Source: Arachnomyces sp. PD_36
Taxonomy: Eukaryota; Ascomycota; Eurotiomycetes; Onygenales; Arachnomycetaceae
Direction: 5' to 3'
Assembly: GCA_032988195.1 (NCBI GenBank)
Contig: JANTQE010000009.1
Span: 558,001 to 622,000, forward strand
Length of the DNA stretch: 64,000 nt
Part shown: positions 1 to 10,155 of the stretch, in pieces
Layout: every line of letters starts with the position of its first letter
How positions within the stretch are numbered: the first letter of the stretch is position 1
Notes under the pieces: model-generated
The model's input: only the letters and a program-made list of their open reading frames with translations
Database searches by the model: none
Told to the model about the DNA's origin: nothing
Position numbers and translations under genes: made by a program

Positions 1-376
1 ACCCTCGTAGGTAGTAATATATTAGAGATTTATACACTTCCCATCGTACGGCGGGGTGTATTATCTTATTCAGAACCGCTCGATCGCGCCGACGTTCCTC
101 GCTGTCCCCGAATACCCGTTTGCCTAGCGCGGGCCGGTTCAATGGCCTTTCTCCGGTGTGTCCCTCCCCGCATTCCTCGGGTGTTATTAGGAGATCTGGC
201 GTACTGGGCCCGAAGTAGTCGACGACAGCTTTATATCCCGCTGTACCCGGCTCGACAACTTTGCGGGCAAGGATATCGGCATCTATTATGGGGAGATTGT
301 AGGGAGCCGCGGAGAGGAGGGAGGAAACGGTGGATTTCCCGGTTGCGATCGAGCCTGTGAGGCCGATGAGTAACAT
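1..376 (-). CDS. Dephospho-CoA kinase (CoaE/Cab5 type), partial
   Basis: Transfers phosphate from ATP to dephospho-CoA, the last step of coenzyme A synthesis. On the minus strand the ATG at 376 opens a frame that stays open to the window edge, so only about 125 N-terminal residues are present and the stop lies outside. It starts MLLIGLTGSIATGKST: residues 4-15 form a textbook P-loop (G-x4-GKS/T, here GLTGSIATGKST), followed by the substrate-site IDADxLAR motif near residues 34-41 and a later KIIHPAV segment typical of the CoaE family. There is no intron in the visible part. The call rests on these three family motifs in the right order; the C-terminal lid and LIG-like end cannot be checked. 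Confidence 0.93.
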   Translation of the reverse strand, partial: MLLIGLTGSIATGKSTVSSLLSAAPYNLPIIDADILARKVVEPGTAGYKAVVDYFGPSTPDLLITPEECGEGHTGERPLNRPALGKRVFGDSEERRRDRAVLNKIIHPAVRWEVYKSLIYYYLRG

Positions 377-1415
377 CTTTGCGTCGCGATTTGTTTACTC
401 GAATCGGTGCGCGTCGATAAATGGGGGAGGATCAATGCCTGCTACGGTCAAATTCTCCAACTAAGCCTTGTCTTAAAGCTATAGGCAGTTTCAATAAGTA
501 TATAAGTGTCGTAGGCTGTGGAAGTAATCAACCAAGCTCCCGAAGCTCTCGATCAAGCAGTCTCAAGCCAAGAACCGAGGTTATGTCTGTGAATGAGCTC
601 CGTGATGACCCCGCAATCGCTTTGTCGAGGATAAGCATCAAAGGCAGGACAGTGATGACAATAGCGTCGTTGGGAACAAAGAAGGAACATCTCAGAACTC
701 GGGGAGGAATAGAAGGAAGTCATGGGAAGACGTTGGAGGAGCAAGGGTCAAGAATAAAGGTTGGCGATGAGATGATCGAGCGCATTTTTGGAGTTCACAA
801 TACCCACACTCTATGCATTACGACTCGGAACGATCTACAGGGACAGTGCGATCGACTGATAACAATAGATCAATACCATCTAACTATTGCACGCTCTCTG
901 GGGTATTCTCTCACAGTAATAACACGCTTGACCAAGGAGCAAACATTCCTTGGTTGCTGAAGAATATATATCACGATATGCCGAGGTCCAGTGAGAAGGG
1001 TCCTCATTTAACTATTGGGGATATCAATGTGCTCTCTTGTAGACAGTGAAACGGGCTCGGAGAATCGTCTTTACAAGGCTTTTTATGTCATCACCATGGG
1101 TATATCTATATACATTTTGAAATTTGAAAAAGGAGAAAAAGAGAAGGGGATCTTTCCAAAAAGTCATTACTATCCTTACCCCTATATCGTGAAGGAAGAA
1201 CTTCACGTAATAAAGCCAACTCCGGTGGAAGATTTCCAGAATCTTATATCCAAAGAAAGGGTACCAATTCAAAATCGGTAAGCCCCAAGATATCCAATAT
1301 TTGCTAAAAAAAAATTAGGGACCAGCTTGGTTGATGGCCCTAGATATATGTGCCATAGCGCGTACGGGATGGATGTCGGTGGAAGTTCTCACGGGGGTTT
1401 CCTCGAGTTTTAGCC
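377..1415. other. Intergenic region, no supported gene
   Basis: This stretch separates the dephospho-CoA kinase start from the end of the DUF3431 gene. A 179-codon frame on the plus strand (421-960) is open, but its product has no recognisable domain and its composition is not protein-like; I do not call it a gene. The stretch 1060-1310 is AT-rich and includes an A-tract at about 1306-1314. Confidence 0.5.
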
Positions 1416-2516
1416 TCATTCGGGATCAGGCTTTTTCATGGGTTTCCCATCCCAGCCTTTCTCAGGCCAGCCCTGCGGCATAGTCGAATATGGCGGGAGA
1501 GTGTACCGACCTTCACAATCGCCGGCGCGATTACAAGTGAGATCACAGAGCCCGAAGACGTTGCAATAGCAATCCTGCGCAGTTGGACAGTGGACCGCCT
1601 CTTTGTTAAATATCACTGGAGATACTCTTAGCCCTTGAGTTGGAGAAATTGTGCGCAGAATGCAACTTACTGTGCCATGAATACTCCATTATTCTCCCAC
1701 TGAGATCATCTGCCAGCGGGGTTTCGAGGAGCCATTCTCTATACCGCTCATACTCGCTCCGTGGCCGCTCTCTCACTTTCGACCTTGTAACCCCGAACTG
1801 CGCACAGCAGGAGACACCAACCGCCTCGGGAACCTTTGCGCCGGGGAATAATTCCATGAAACCGTTCTTATAATATTCGCCCACATGTACATCCTGGCGA
1901 TGGGTGTCCTGGAAAGGCTTGATCTCGCTAGGGCATCCAAGGGTCCAGGCACACCGCGCATTCACGTAACCTTCTTTCTCGAGGTATGGGAGCTGGAAGT
2001 TGCGGAGCACCGGCACACCATCATAGAGGGGGTCGTCATTGTGCCATTGGTATCGGAGGGAGTGTATGAAGAGCATATAATCGGGTAACTTATCATAGTT
2101 ATCAATGATATAGCTAGGGTTGGTGAAGCGCCATGTTAGCATGTGGTCAAGAGCAGTAGGTTCATTGCAGGTGGTTCATACGTGAGATAAACCATAGACT
2201 CCCTCCCTTTGTTCTTCCGAACGGTCAATTCCGCAGTTTCATCGTTGACGACGTATATACTCTTATGCCAACTCGGAAAATGCTCGTACAACCATGAGGT
2301 ATCATCGCCCTTCATACTAGCCACAACTAAATCTTGACGGACCTTCGACTCGGGTTTCTCCACCTTAACGGGTTCAGGCTGTGTCTTCGGCTTCTCGTGT
2401 CCATTGTCATCGTCGTCATCCGACCGAAAAGCAAAAAAAATGAAGTATATGGCAAATACTATCGCAACCGCAATGAACGACGGTCGAACCTGCGTTCGTC
2501 GACGGGCGCGCAACAT
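1416..2516 (-). CDS. DUF3431 family membrane-anchored protein
   Basis: Three exons on the minus strand: 2516-2182, 2113-1671 and 1615-1416, giving 325 residues. Introns are 68 nt (donor GTATGA, acceptor CCCTAG) and 55 nt (donor GTAAGT, acceptor CTCCAG); both joins restore family sequence, VYLT-YIIDNYDKLPDY and EYSWH-MIFNKEAVHCP. Residues about 13-29 are one hydrophobic helix after a basic start (RARRRTQ), followed by a run of five Asp, so it is probably a type II membrane protein with the DUF3431 domain in the Golgi/ER lumen. The DUF3431 hallmarks RPRSxYERYRxWLL, EYSWH and the Cys cluster CPTAQDCYCNVFGLCDLTC are all present. The family is fungal and has no established function; a glycan-related role is often guessed but nothing here proves it. 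Confidence 0.9.
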
Positions 2517-3639
2517 TTGTGCTCCAGAAAGTGTTTCAAGAAAGGGTCGCGCTTGGTGAGCCCCGATGGGGTAAAAATAGAAAGATAGGCCTGGGAGGGA
2601 AGGCTGAAACGAATGGCGAGGTAAATAATATTAAGCTGAGAATAATAATATCGCAGTCATGTCACTGGGACAGGTGGCTTCATAATCCAGGGGGCTATCC
2701 AAAAGGTGACGACGGGAAGCTTCGAAAGCGAGGACAAGAGGCTGGGGGCGCGTGAGAGAGGGAGGGATATCCTCTACCCCGAAAGCTCCTTAGTATTCAG
2801 GTTGGCGGCGAGGAGGGAGTTAAGGGATTGAGCTGTTTCCAACAATATTATCTCTCACCAAGTTGAGGGAAGGTTACGAATGCAAGTTATGCAAGACACA
2901 GATTATATAAGCACAACTAGGTTACTCTATGCACACTTTGTGCACGAGTTAAATTCAACCTCACAAGTTCATTTGATGACAACAATAGCAAACAACAGCA
3001 ACAACTAGCAATGGCATTCAGGATGCTCAAGTAATTACCTATCACTAAGCCTGGTGATTACTGACCTGGAGGCTTGAAGATGCTCTATTTGAGCTGATTT
3101 GGAAGATGTCAAGCACTCTCGAGTTGAAGATCCCTATGGCCTTTTGAGCTCCAACGAGGTATACATTGTCAAGTTTCACAGATGAGCTCACCCCGTATAG
3201 CTCCTTTGCCCTCGCCTTCAATTAAGTGGGAGGCCACGCGTTGGCTTGCACCGGACAAAAGGCTTCTTCACTGTTGGGTGTTACGGAAGGAGATTTGATG
3301 CAGCTATCCGTGGTTCGCATCGCAAATCCAACCTGTTTCTCTTTTTTCCTTTTTTTTCTCTCTTCGCTACTTATTCTTCTGGCTCACAGGGGAGCCGAGC
3401 GGCAAGGACATGTTCCATCTTTGACTGTTACATACAACTGCTACCCGCATCATCACCAACGGACTCTTTCTGGGTTATAACCGCACTCTGCCTCCATGCA
3501 TTCCATTCTATCAACTCATCAACCAACCCAACATTTGCAAGAAGGATCGGCAGCAAATTTCCATTTAGACAAGCTTCTTCAAGTTAGCTTGGTAAGCATA
3601 ATCTCTTTTTGTTCTCTCTCAGGATTAGGTTATTCTCAC
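2517..3639. other. Intergenic region, nothing recognised
   Basis: About 1.1 kb between the DUF3431 start and the first knottin-like gene. Two overlapping plus-strand frames at 3226-3587 encode low-complexity Ser/Phe/Leu runs from CT-rich DNA and look like chance. I see no RNA gene or repeat. Confidence 0.45.
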
Positions 3640-3840
3640 CTAGGCTGGGGGGAGGATACAAAACGGCCCTATCTCCGGAGGGCAGACGCAACCTTCAGGG
3701 CAGGTCACGCCTTCGGCGCAAATAACTTGGTGGCACACAGCTTCGAGCTCCTGACGAGACATTCGCATCTCGATACTTGAGGAACTGGCGATGGAAATGT
3801 GGCCGACCACCATGGAAAGGACGATCTTGAGAACCTTCAT
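3640..3840 (-). CDS. Small secreted knottin-like six-cysteine peptide 1
   Basis: I place the start at the ATG ending at 3840 because it begins a signal peptide (MKVLKIVLSMVVGHISIASS); an in-frame ATG 45 nt upstream would bury it. The product is 66 residues. After a short propeptide-like stretch, the last 31 residues hold exactly six cysteines, C36-x4-C41-x5-C47-x3-C51-x1-C53-x7-C61, including a CPEGCVC core. The 5-3-1 loop series and the single residue between Cys4 and Cys5 match squash trypsin inhibitors and cyclotides, both inhibitor-cystine-knot folds. It is probably secreted; protease inhibitor, antimicrobial peptide or effector are all possible and none is shown. The stop codon is followed at once by GTGAGA, a good splice donor. 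It shares size and spacing with the gene at 6424-6627. Confidence 0.7.
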   Translation of the reverse strand: MKVLKIVLSMVVGHISIASSSSIEMRMSRQELEAVCHQVICAEGVTCPEGCVCPPEIGPFCILPPA

Positions 3841-4214
3841 GGTTGGGAAAGAAAAGTTTTCAATAGAGATAATCGAAGGAAGCAAAGAAGTTTGAGACCG
3901 ACACGAGCGCGTTCTAGTAAGTCAGGAGAAGAATCCCCGCACGAGAGGAGGGTTTCTATGTTCCGATGAACGATGTTTTGTGGATGTGAGAGCTTGAGCA
4001 AGAAGTACCATTCGATGGGAGATTGGAACTATATACGCATTTTTTTTTGTTGCAGATACTTCTTTCATATTTTCCACGCTTACGGGGAAAATCTTTTTGG
4101 TATGACAAGGAGGATGTGCATGTATTGCATGTACATAGCATCAACTAAAGCCGGGCCATTGCAGAGCTGTAGAGATGGAATATCAGGCCCGATTCCAATC
4201 ACCGGCTACCTGAA
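3841..4214. other. Upstream region of knottin-like gene 1
   Basis: This 374-nt stretch lies between the start of the 3640-3840 gene and the 3' end of the MDR gene, which is on the same strand further right. It should hold the knottin promoter and the MDR 3' UTR. A T-tract at about 4041-4048 is the only notable composition feature; I see no clear TATA box. Confidence 0.4.
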
Positions 4215-5382
4215 TTAGGGGTGAATATTGACTTTCGCAGTCGGTTTCCCATCCCTATACCGATCAAGAACTTCATTGACCTTGTCAGCATCCAAACCCT
4301 CGATAACATCGAACCGGGGAGGTTTTAGACTCCCCTTTCGAATCCATGACGGAAGCAACTTCCAAAATTCCAGCGTGATCTCCGGGTGTACGGTACTGGC
4401 GCCGTATGTAAATTTCCGCTCATACCCGAACTCCTTTGATCCAGTCTTCTTGGGATCTAGCTCCTCTTCCGATGGGATCAGTACCATCAGCTTCCCCTTT
4501 TTTGAATTTGACAGTGCAGCCACTCCAACATACTGATTGGGGCCGTTGTTAATCGCGTCGAAGGCGTACACTAGATCGTCGCCCACAAGCTCACGAATCA
4601 GGCCGACAACATCATCTGCGTGACGGTCGACGACATGTGTAGCACCTAAGACTTTCAGTTCTTCCTCATTTCTTTTGCCCGCAACCGTGATAATGCGTCC
4701 AATCCCTGCCATTCTTGCGAGCTGGATAGCAAAGCGCCCGCAGTTTGAAGCCCCCCCAACAACCAAAAGGGTCTTCGAAGCGTAATCGAACGACTGGGCC
4801 TCGGGAGAAAATGGTGGTGGGAATCCGAGGTTCGAGGATTGGAAAAGAGCAATGAAGGATGTAATTATGTTGATGGGGATAGTTGCAGCCTCGTCGTCTG
4901 TGAGTCCCGTGTCGGCAACCTTTGCCGCATGTCTAACGTCCACAATGGAATACTGCTGGAGCCCCCCTACATCGCTGCTAAATCCAAATCCAACTCCAAC
5001 TCCAGGGGTCAGGCTGGATGGTGCGAAGATATGATCTCCGATTTTAAAGGCTGAAACTGCTTCTCCTGTTCCGAGTTTCACGACCTCTCCCGCAATATCG
5101 TTGGCCAGGATTGCTGGGTCGCCCGTGGAGAAGAGACCCCAATCCCGAGCCTTTTGGTCGTGAGGGTTTACTAGATAGAATATGTGAGAAAGATATGATT
5201 GATTTGGAAACTCCCAACAATGTTTAACGCTATATGCTAGGAGAAACCCATATTAGGCTGTACTTACAACTAGCACTGGTGACTTTGACCAAAACCTGGT
5301 GTTCCCCGACTTCAGGGATGGGCCGGTCCTGGAGGACTACGGGAGTCCCAACAGCATTGAGAACGAGGGCTTTTTGAGACAT
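4215..5382 (-). CDS. Zinc-type MDR oxidoreductase / trans-enoyl-reductase-like protein
   Basis: Two exons on the minus strand, 5382-5268 and 5170-4215, encode 356 residues; the 97-nt intron (GTAAGT...ATCTAG) joins TSAS to LNPHDQKARDWG, which restores the family motif. The protein starts MSQKALVLNAVGTP and has the medium-chain dehydrogenase layout: N-terminal GroES-like half (GEHQVLVKV, GDHIF) and a Rossmann half with the nucleotide-binding loop VGGASNCGRFAIQLARMAG. Catalytic-zinc ligands of classical alcohol dehydrogenases are not evident, which fits NADPH-dependent quinone oxidoreductases and the stand-alone trans-acting enoyl reductases of fungi. No polyketide synthase is nearby, so a role in secondary metabolism is not supported here. 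It sits between two knottin-like genes. Confidence 0.9.
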
Positions 5383-6423
5383 GGCTCGTGTACGCAATGG
5401 AATAGGATGGTTTGTAATAAATGGATGGTTTCTATCGATGATGTTTACTTTATGTTTAGTTTGGATAAAATTACCGGAAGCCCATGGCGTCCTCTTATAA
5501 CACCCCGAGTGGTGGTTAAGTGGCGCCGGATATTTCGATGACAGGACTCATTCCCCTTATTCCATTAGCAATCAGAAAAACCATCAGAACGCCTTTCATG
5601 GGTCTCTTTGCTCACCTTAGTGCTCGCTCTTTTGTGATTGTGATTACCAATCATGCCGAACTGGTTCAGCTGACATATGTGTAGGAAGGTTATGGACGAA
5701 ATTCGCAAGCGGCGATACTAACTCCGGATAGTCAATCTTTCTATTATCGGGCAAAATCCCGAACTCGCTTATAGCATACACTCAGGCCAATAAAGCAGTC
5801 GGTGTCTCTCCCCGAGTTTGGATTTACCCCGTCATCTCGTGCTTTAGCCGCAGCCCTTTTCGGTTACAGATCTTACCTGATATTTCTAATCACTATTCAC
5901 AAGTTGATGAAGATGACATCAGACTTGTTTCTAAACTATTGGCGAAATAAAAATCACGTACATTAATCACGTAAAGGTGAAGTGCCATGGTTTGCTAAAA
6001 TATCTCCTAATATTGTGCGGGGAGGGGGCTGGGCGGTTGCGAAAGTGTTAGGCACCTCCCAAGCCTCCATTACACGCAGATGCAACCCGTTTAGTTGGTA
6101 GACCAAAGAGAAAGCAAATCCTCCTGTCCGTGTATCACTCAATAGATAGGCACCACTGTTCCAGAAAGAGTTTATTGATGAATTTTGTTCGTTTAATCGT
6201 GATCTGGTTACATAGAATCGTAGGCCATGTCTCCCCCATATAAACACCAATCCAGAAAATTGGAGTCTGTCACTCTGCCGCCGTAAGAAACCTCATCGAT
6301 CAGTTCGTAAATCTTAAGAAATTGACGATAGGCTACTGAGGTTATATGTATCGTTCGTTATTTCTATAGTTATCATCGAAGTGTTAGAATAATACGCGCT
6401 AGAAAAAGGGTTGAAGTTGGGGC
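5383..6423. other. Intergenic region, nothing recognised
   Basis: About 1 kb upstream of the MDR gene. A 95-codon minus-strand frame at 5963-6250 has no recognisable features. No repeat, RNA gene or transposon end is apparent. Confidence 0.4.
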
Positions 6424-6627
6424 TTACCAAGGGTTAACACAAGTACCCTGCATTGTGTTGGAGCAGCGGCATCCGTCAGGGCAGGAAACGCGGTAAGAAC
6501 AGACGCCGCCGCAGGCCTGGACTCCCTGCAGAGCCTCTACCGCTCGAACTTCAGCAGGGATGGATGCGGGGGCAGCCATAACGATGGCGCTGAGCATGGT
6601 GCAGAGTGCGACGCTGAGGAACTTCAT
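6424..6627 (-). CDS. Small secreted knottin-like six-cysteine peptide 2
   Basis: 67 residues, single exon. I prefer the ATG ending at 6627 to the one three codons earlier because MKFLSVALCTMLSAIVMAAPA is a clean signal peptide with an Ala-rich cleavage site. A short propeptide-like part (residues about 20-38) precedes a 29-residue cysteine module: C39-x3-C43-x5-C49-x3-C53-x1-C55-x7-C63, with a CPDGCRC core. Loops 2 to 5 (5-3-1-7) are identical in length to the gene at 3640-3840 although the rest of the sequence differs, so the two are likely diverged paralogues. The spacing is that of cyclotide/squash-inhibitor knottins; function is unknown. The last sense codon and stop, TGGTAA, overlap a GTAAGC splice-donor match. 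Confidence 0.72.
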   Translation of the reverse strand: MKFLSVALCTMLSAIVMAAPASIPAEVRAVEALQGVQACGGVCSYRVSCPDGCRCSNTMQGTCVNPW

Positions 6628-8649
6628 TTTGTGCAAGGGTTCTGCTTGGATAAACGCGGCGGGTTTTAGCTAGGGAACATAGTCATGAGTTGCTCTTTAT
6701 CGAAGCCAAACTGCGACGTACCTTGAAGAAGTTGTGGTAGTTCTATCTAAATAGAGAGGATACCGTCTGAATGCGTTTATTTTGCTTGTTGTGGGATAAA
6801 GAAAAGTAAAGTTGAGATGCACTGGATATTTTTGAAGTTTGGAGAAATTAAGAAGATATTTATACCTGTGCGGGAGAATGAATCTCGGTGAAAAATTGTA
6901 TAAAATAACCAAAATAGAGCACTTGATTTGCCCAAAGCCTTAACCATTCAGTGCTCAAATGAGGGCAGGCCTGCTGCAAGGCAACATACCGAACCTTGGA
7001 TTGATGATTCACTGGAATGTGAGGATACTCTATTCCAGAATCATTATTGACCAAGGCCATTGAATTCAGCTTTTTTTCAGCCGTAGACTAAGGAACAATA
7101 TGAAAATACATAGAACCAGCATACCACTATGTAAGGGGCTTCCTGAAGGAAGAGAAAGGTCTCTGAACCTGCAGTTATCCAATTTTCCTCGTCTATTTTA
7201 ACCATCCTAGATTTGGATGGTTTACTGGGCAGGAATGCTGGGCAGGAATGCCTGCTCCGTGCCCCTTCATCCAAAGATAAAATAACAGTATATTCTATAT
7301 CATAGAAAGAGAAGGATAGTTGCCAGAGAAATGACATCTAAAGAAGAAATGGGCGATAGCGCCCACAGGGGGTTTGCTCCGCAAACCTTATTGATGCATA
7401 CGCCGAACAGATAATAATACGTCATTCAGCCCATTATTCTCCCTGGGGAGAATCCCAGGGAGAATAACTCAATGTCCTGAGCAATGATCCTTTGTAGCGG
7501 AGGACCTACCGATCATCACGCTGACCTGGACCCCTTGCTTTATCCCAGGGGGGAACGAACGGTCACCCCAATTGCTAGAGAGTTCCCAACGGGTCTGAAG
7601 TTACCCTTTCGATTATAATCGAGGGAAAAACTCAATCAACTATGATGATGGCCCTCACAAATTTCTCCCTGCGGGCACGATGTTCAAGTCAAGCATGAGA
7701 TGAGGTTTACATTAAGAAATGGCGCCCGACCGCTTTTGATGCGCTTCCCTGTCTGGCGGACCCACAAATGATTAGCCTTAGCTTGTCTTGGCACGCAATT
7801 TCTATTTTGACCTTCCACACCAGAGACAACACCTTCCAGCGATCGATTTCAGATCTGTCGGCTGGTTTATTTGTGTTGCTTTGCTAAAATATCCACATTG
7901 GACTCGATTGATCCAGGATCCTGGAACGAGTTACAAAGCTTCGTTATCAAGGGATGAGATGTGAAGCAAAACGATATCAGACTCCGAGACCCAAACGTCT
8001 TACTATTTGAGGGGTTGGAGGGGGAAGGCGGGCGAATACGTTTGAATGTCTTGATTCCGATGTGTCTCTAAGAGAACAGGCAGCTGATCCTGCGGCCAAA
8101 TCATGCGAACACCCCAAACCCGCCGCTTCTCTATGTCAAGAGGGAACTGGAGAGAATGCCTGGCTGTACACGGCTTTATACCACAGCACATTTCCAAGGC
8201 ATACCATGATGCCGGGTGCGGAAGCAACGTTTTGCTTCGCAACTCACGAACCCCCGTTCCTAGAATGCTACCACCGAGAAGACAAGACGCGGGATGAGTG
8301 TTGCACCGGCATAGTTTGGTTTACATCGAGCAAGCGGCGGGAAAAATAACCCGTCGCATGAATGGTTAAAATATGATACTTCAACATTATCTTGAAGCAG
8401 TCCCACAGCGGATATCTTATCCGGAAAACCGATAAGCCGATAAAATTTCAGTATGGAATAGCAATCTTGGAATTGGAACTTGGACACTGCTGAGGAATTT
8501 TACAGTTTCGATTCATACGAGATCGCCCGTTTAGATTCCAAGAGTTTTATTTCACAATCTACATCTCATTTATCTACAGGGAATGCCGGGTTTGAGCACA
8601 AACAGATTCCAAGTCAACCCATGAATCAATTGTGCTCGTCATGAACTCC
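6628..8649. other. 2 kb gene-free region containing a hairpin cluster
   Basis: No credible coding frame is seen. The stretch 7351-7467 holds three consecutive inverted repeats (listed separately). A tandem duplication of about 10 bases (GGGCAGGAAT) occurs near 7230-7250. The remainder is unremarkable. Confidence 0.45.
7351..7467. repeat. Cluster of three perfect inverted repeats (hairpins)
   Basis: Three hairpins follow within 117 nt: 5-bp arms GGGCG/CGCCC at 7351-7364 with a 4-nt loop; 7-bp arms GGTTTGC/GCAAACC at 7371-7387 with a 3-nt loop; and a 14-bp perfect inverted repeat at 7434-7467 (TTATTCTCCCTGGG and its complement) around a 6-nt spacer. Such density is unlikely by chance. It could be part of a MITE-like element, a structured RNA, or a mitochondrial-type hairpin element moved to the nucleus. 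No target-site duplication was identified. Confidence 0.6.
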
Positions 8650-10155
8650 TCATATCCTCTGCCGTTTCGACCCCTCTCCATCAGACGATACCCTTCGTAT
8701 GTAATCGGGCTGGCTTTGATTAGGAGCCATGGTGTCTGCTGGGTGTTCAAGGAGCAGATGCTGCTCTAGCCTACTACAGGAACAATTCTTCCAAGGAGTT
8801 CCACAGACATAGCAGAATTGTGCACCGCATCGACAGCTAGTGGGAAACTTCATTAGAAATGCCGATAGGTGCTGTCAAAAACGGGTATACTCTACTCACC
8901 TAATATGATAGCAACCCTGTTGTAACTCGACCATGGCTTTGCATCGATAGCAACGTTGCCACCTCTCTACTTTTGCCTGTTCGATAACTTTCTCTGCTTC
9001 TGGGTCCTCGGGACAGGTGCCACTATGGGCAGTCTTCTTACACCAAGCGCAAGTCTGTGTCTGGCATTTCTTACAAGTACGTACGTATTTCTGGGATGGT
9101 TCTGGCGGTATATACGACAAGCAATCTGTGTTGGCGCAATATGTTCGGGATGGGTCGCGGAATTCCACTTCCTTCTCCTCAACACGGCTAGCCAGGGGCT
9201 TGCCTAGAACACCTCGAACATAAAACAGAGGTATGCCTATGCGGCAGCACCTGGGAGGAAACAAATATTCGTTCGACAACGAGTCCTCAAAAATCTTGAT
9301 GATGCACTTAACGCAGTAGCGATGCCCACACCCCATCTGCATCGTGTCAGATTCGGGCTCCATCTCGAAACAGGCGACGCACTTATATTTAAAATGGCCA
9401 GGAGTAGAATCCCTGTGCTGAGAGTTGGCCGAGGACCCTACTCCCACGTCGCAGGATACATTTCCAGGGGGTGTTTGCGTTGGGGTTTCATTCGGGAACC
9501 AGACGCCTTTCGAAACCCCCTTGTTGGTGTCAAACAAAAACCAGAAGGTAGCCTCCTCATTCTCTGGAGCTTTGTCTTTTTCTCGTGTGTTATTGATGCC
9601 TGCCCAGTCCGCTGCAAGTTGCTCGCCTTGCCTTCTAGGTTCTCCCGGCTGGTTCGGGAATCTCGGCGAGGTTGGCGAGAACTGGGGCGAGTATGAGATT
9701 CCCGGCGAGGTCGGCGAGAGCCGGGGGAGGTATGAGATTCCCGGCGGGGTTGGCGAGAACTGGGCCCTGGGCTCATTGAACACCCTCGGCGCCATTGGAT
9801 TGCATCCTGGTGAGGTTGGACGATATCCTCTCGGCTTGGTCAACGTGTTCTGGGCCCTCGGTACACTGCCTAAACCCGACCCACCAGCGTTGTCCGACGG
9901 ACTTGTGGTGCTCAGGGGCACGCGTCTCTGAGCTGGGTTTTGCTCGGCCATGCTGATGGCAACTTGTCTGTCCCGTCTACTATTTTCGCTTTGGTTCAAC
10001 CCCGCTTCAAATGTTTGAAGTGCCATTTCGAAGTCTGTCACGGTCCCGGGAGCCTGTTTCCCCTTTTGCTGACCCTGAAGGCTCATGACATCCTGACGCA
10101 GCAGGTTGAGAATCGTAGTTTCGGATCCCTCGTCCATTGCGAAGGTTCTTTTCAC
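8650..10155 (-). CDS. RBR-type E3 ubiquitin ligase (RING1-IBR-RING2)
   Basis: Two exons on the minus strand, 10155-8900 and 8836-8650, encode 480 residues; the 63-nt intron (GTGAGT...CACTAG) joins GCYHI to SCRCGAQFCYVCG inside RING2. Domain order: disordered N-terminus (1-250) with SPTSP repeats at about 111-164; RING1 from C259 (CVACFEM...GCGHRYCVKC); IBR about 340-381 (C340, C345, C361, C364, C369, C372, H377, C381); RING2 from C402 (CYRCKAMVELQQGCYH). The expected thioester cysteine of RING2 is C415 in QQGCYH. RBR ligases take ubiquitin from E2 onto this cysteine and then to substrate. The fungal relatives are numerous and mostly uncharacterised; the substrate is unknown. An alternative start is Met7. 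Confidence 0.93.
9668..9763 (-). repeat. Short tandem repeats encoding SPTSP-type units in the RBR ligase
   Basis: Within the ligase gene, a unit of roughly 39 bp recurs two to three times imperfectly (for example TATGAGATTCCCGGCG at two places about 40 bp apart). In protein it gives a 12-13 residue unit of the form (F/L)SPT(S/P)PGISY, similar in look to the heptads of the RNA polymerase II tail. Confidence 0.65.

Noticed and set aside
421..960. 179-codon plus-strand frame near the left edge
   Set aside because: The product is not protein-like (scattered Arg/Ser/Thr, no hydrophobic core) and no family is suggested; the adjacent stretch is AT-rich non-coding DNA.
4215..5382. Part of a polyketide gene cluster around the enoyl-reductase-like gene
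   Set aside because: No polyketide synthase, tailoring enzyme set, or cluster regulator is seen within the window on either side.
7351..7467. CRISPR-like or tRNA interpretation of the hairpin cluster
   Set aside because: The three hairpins differ in sequence and spacing, there are no direct repeats with spacers, and no cloverleaf or GTTC loop can be drawn; this is also a eukaryotic genome.
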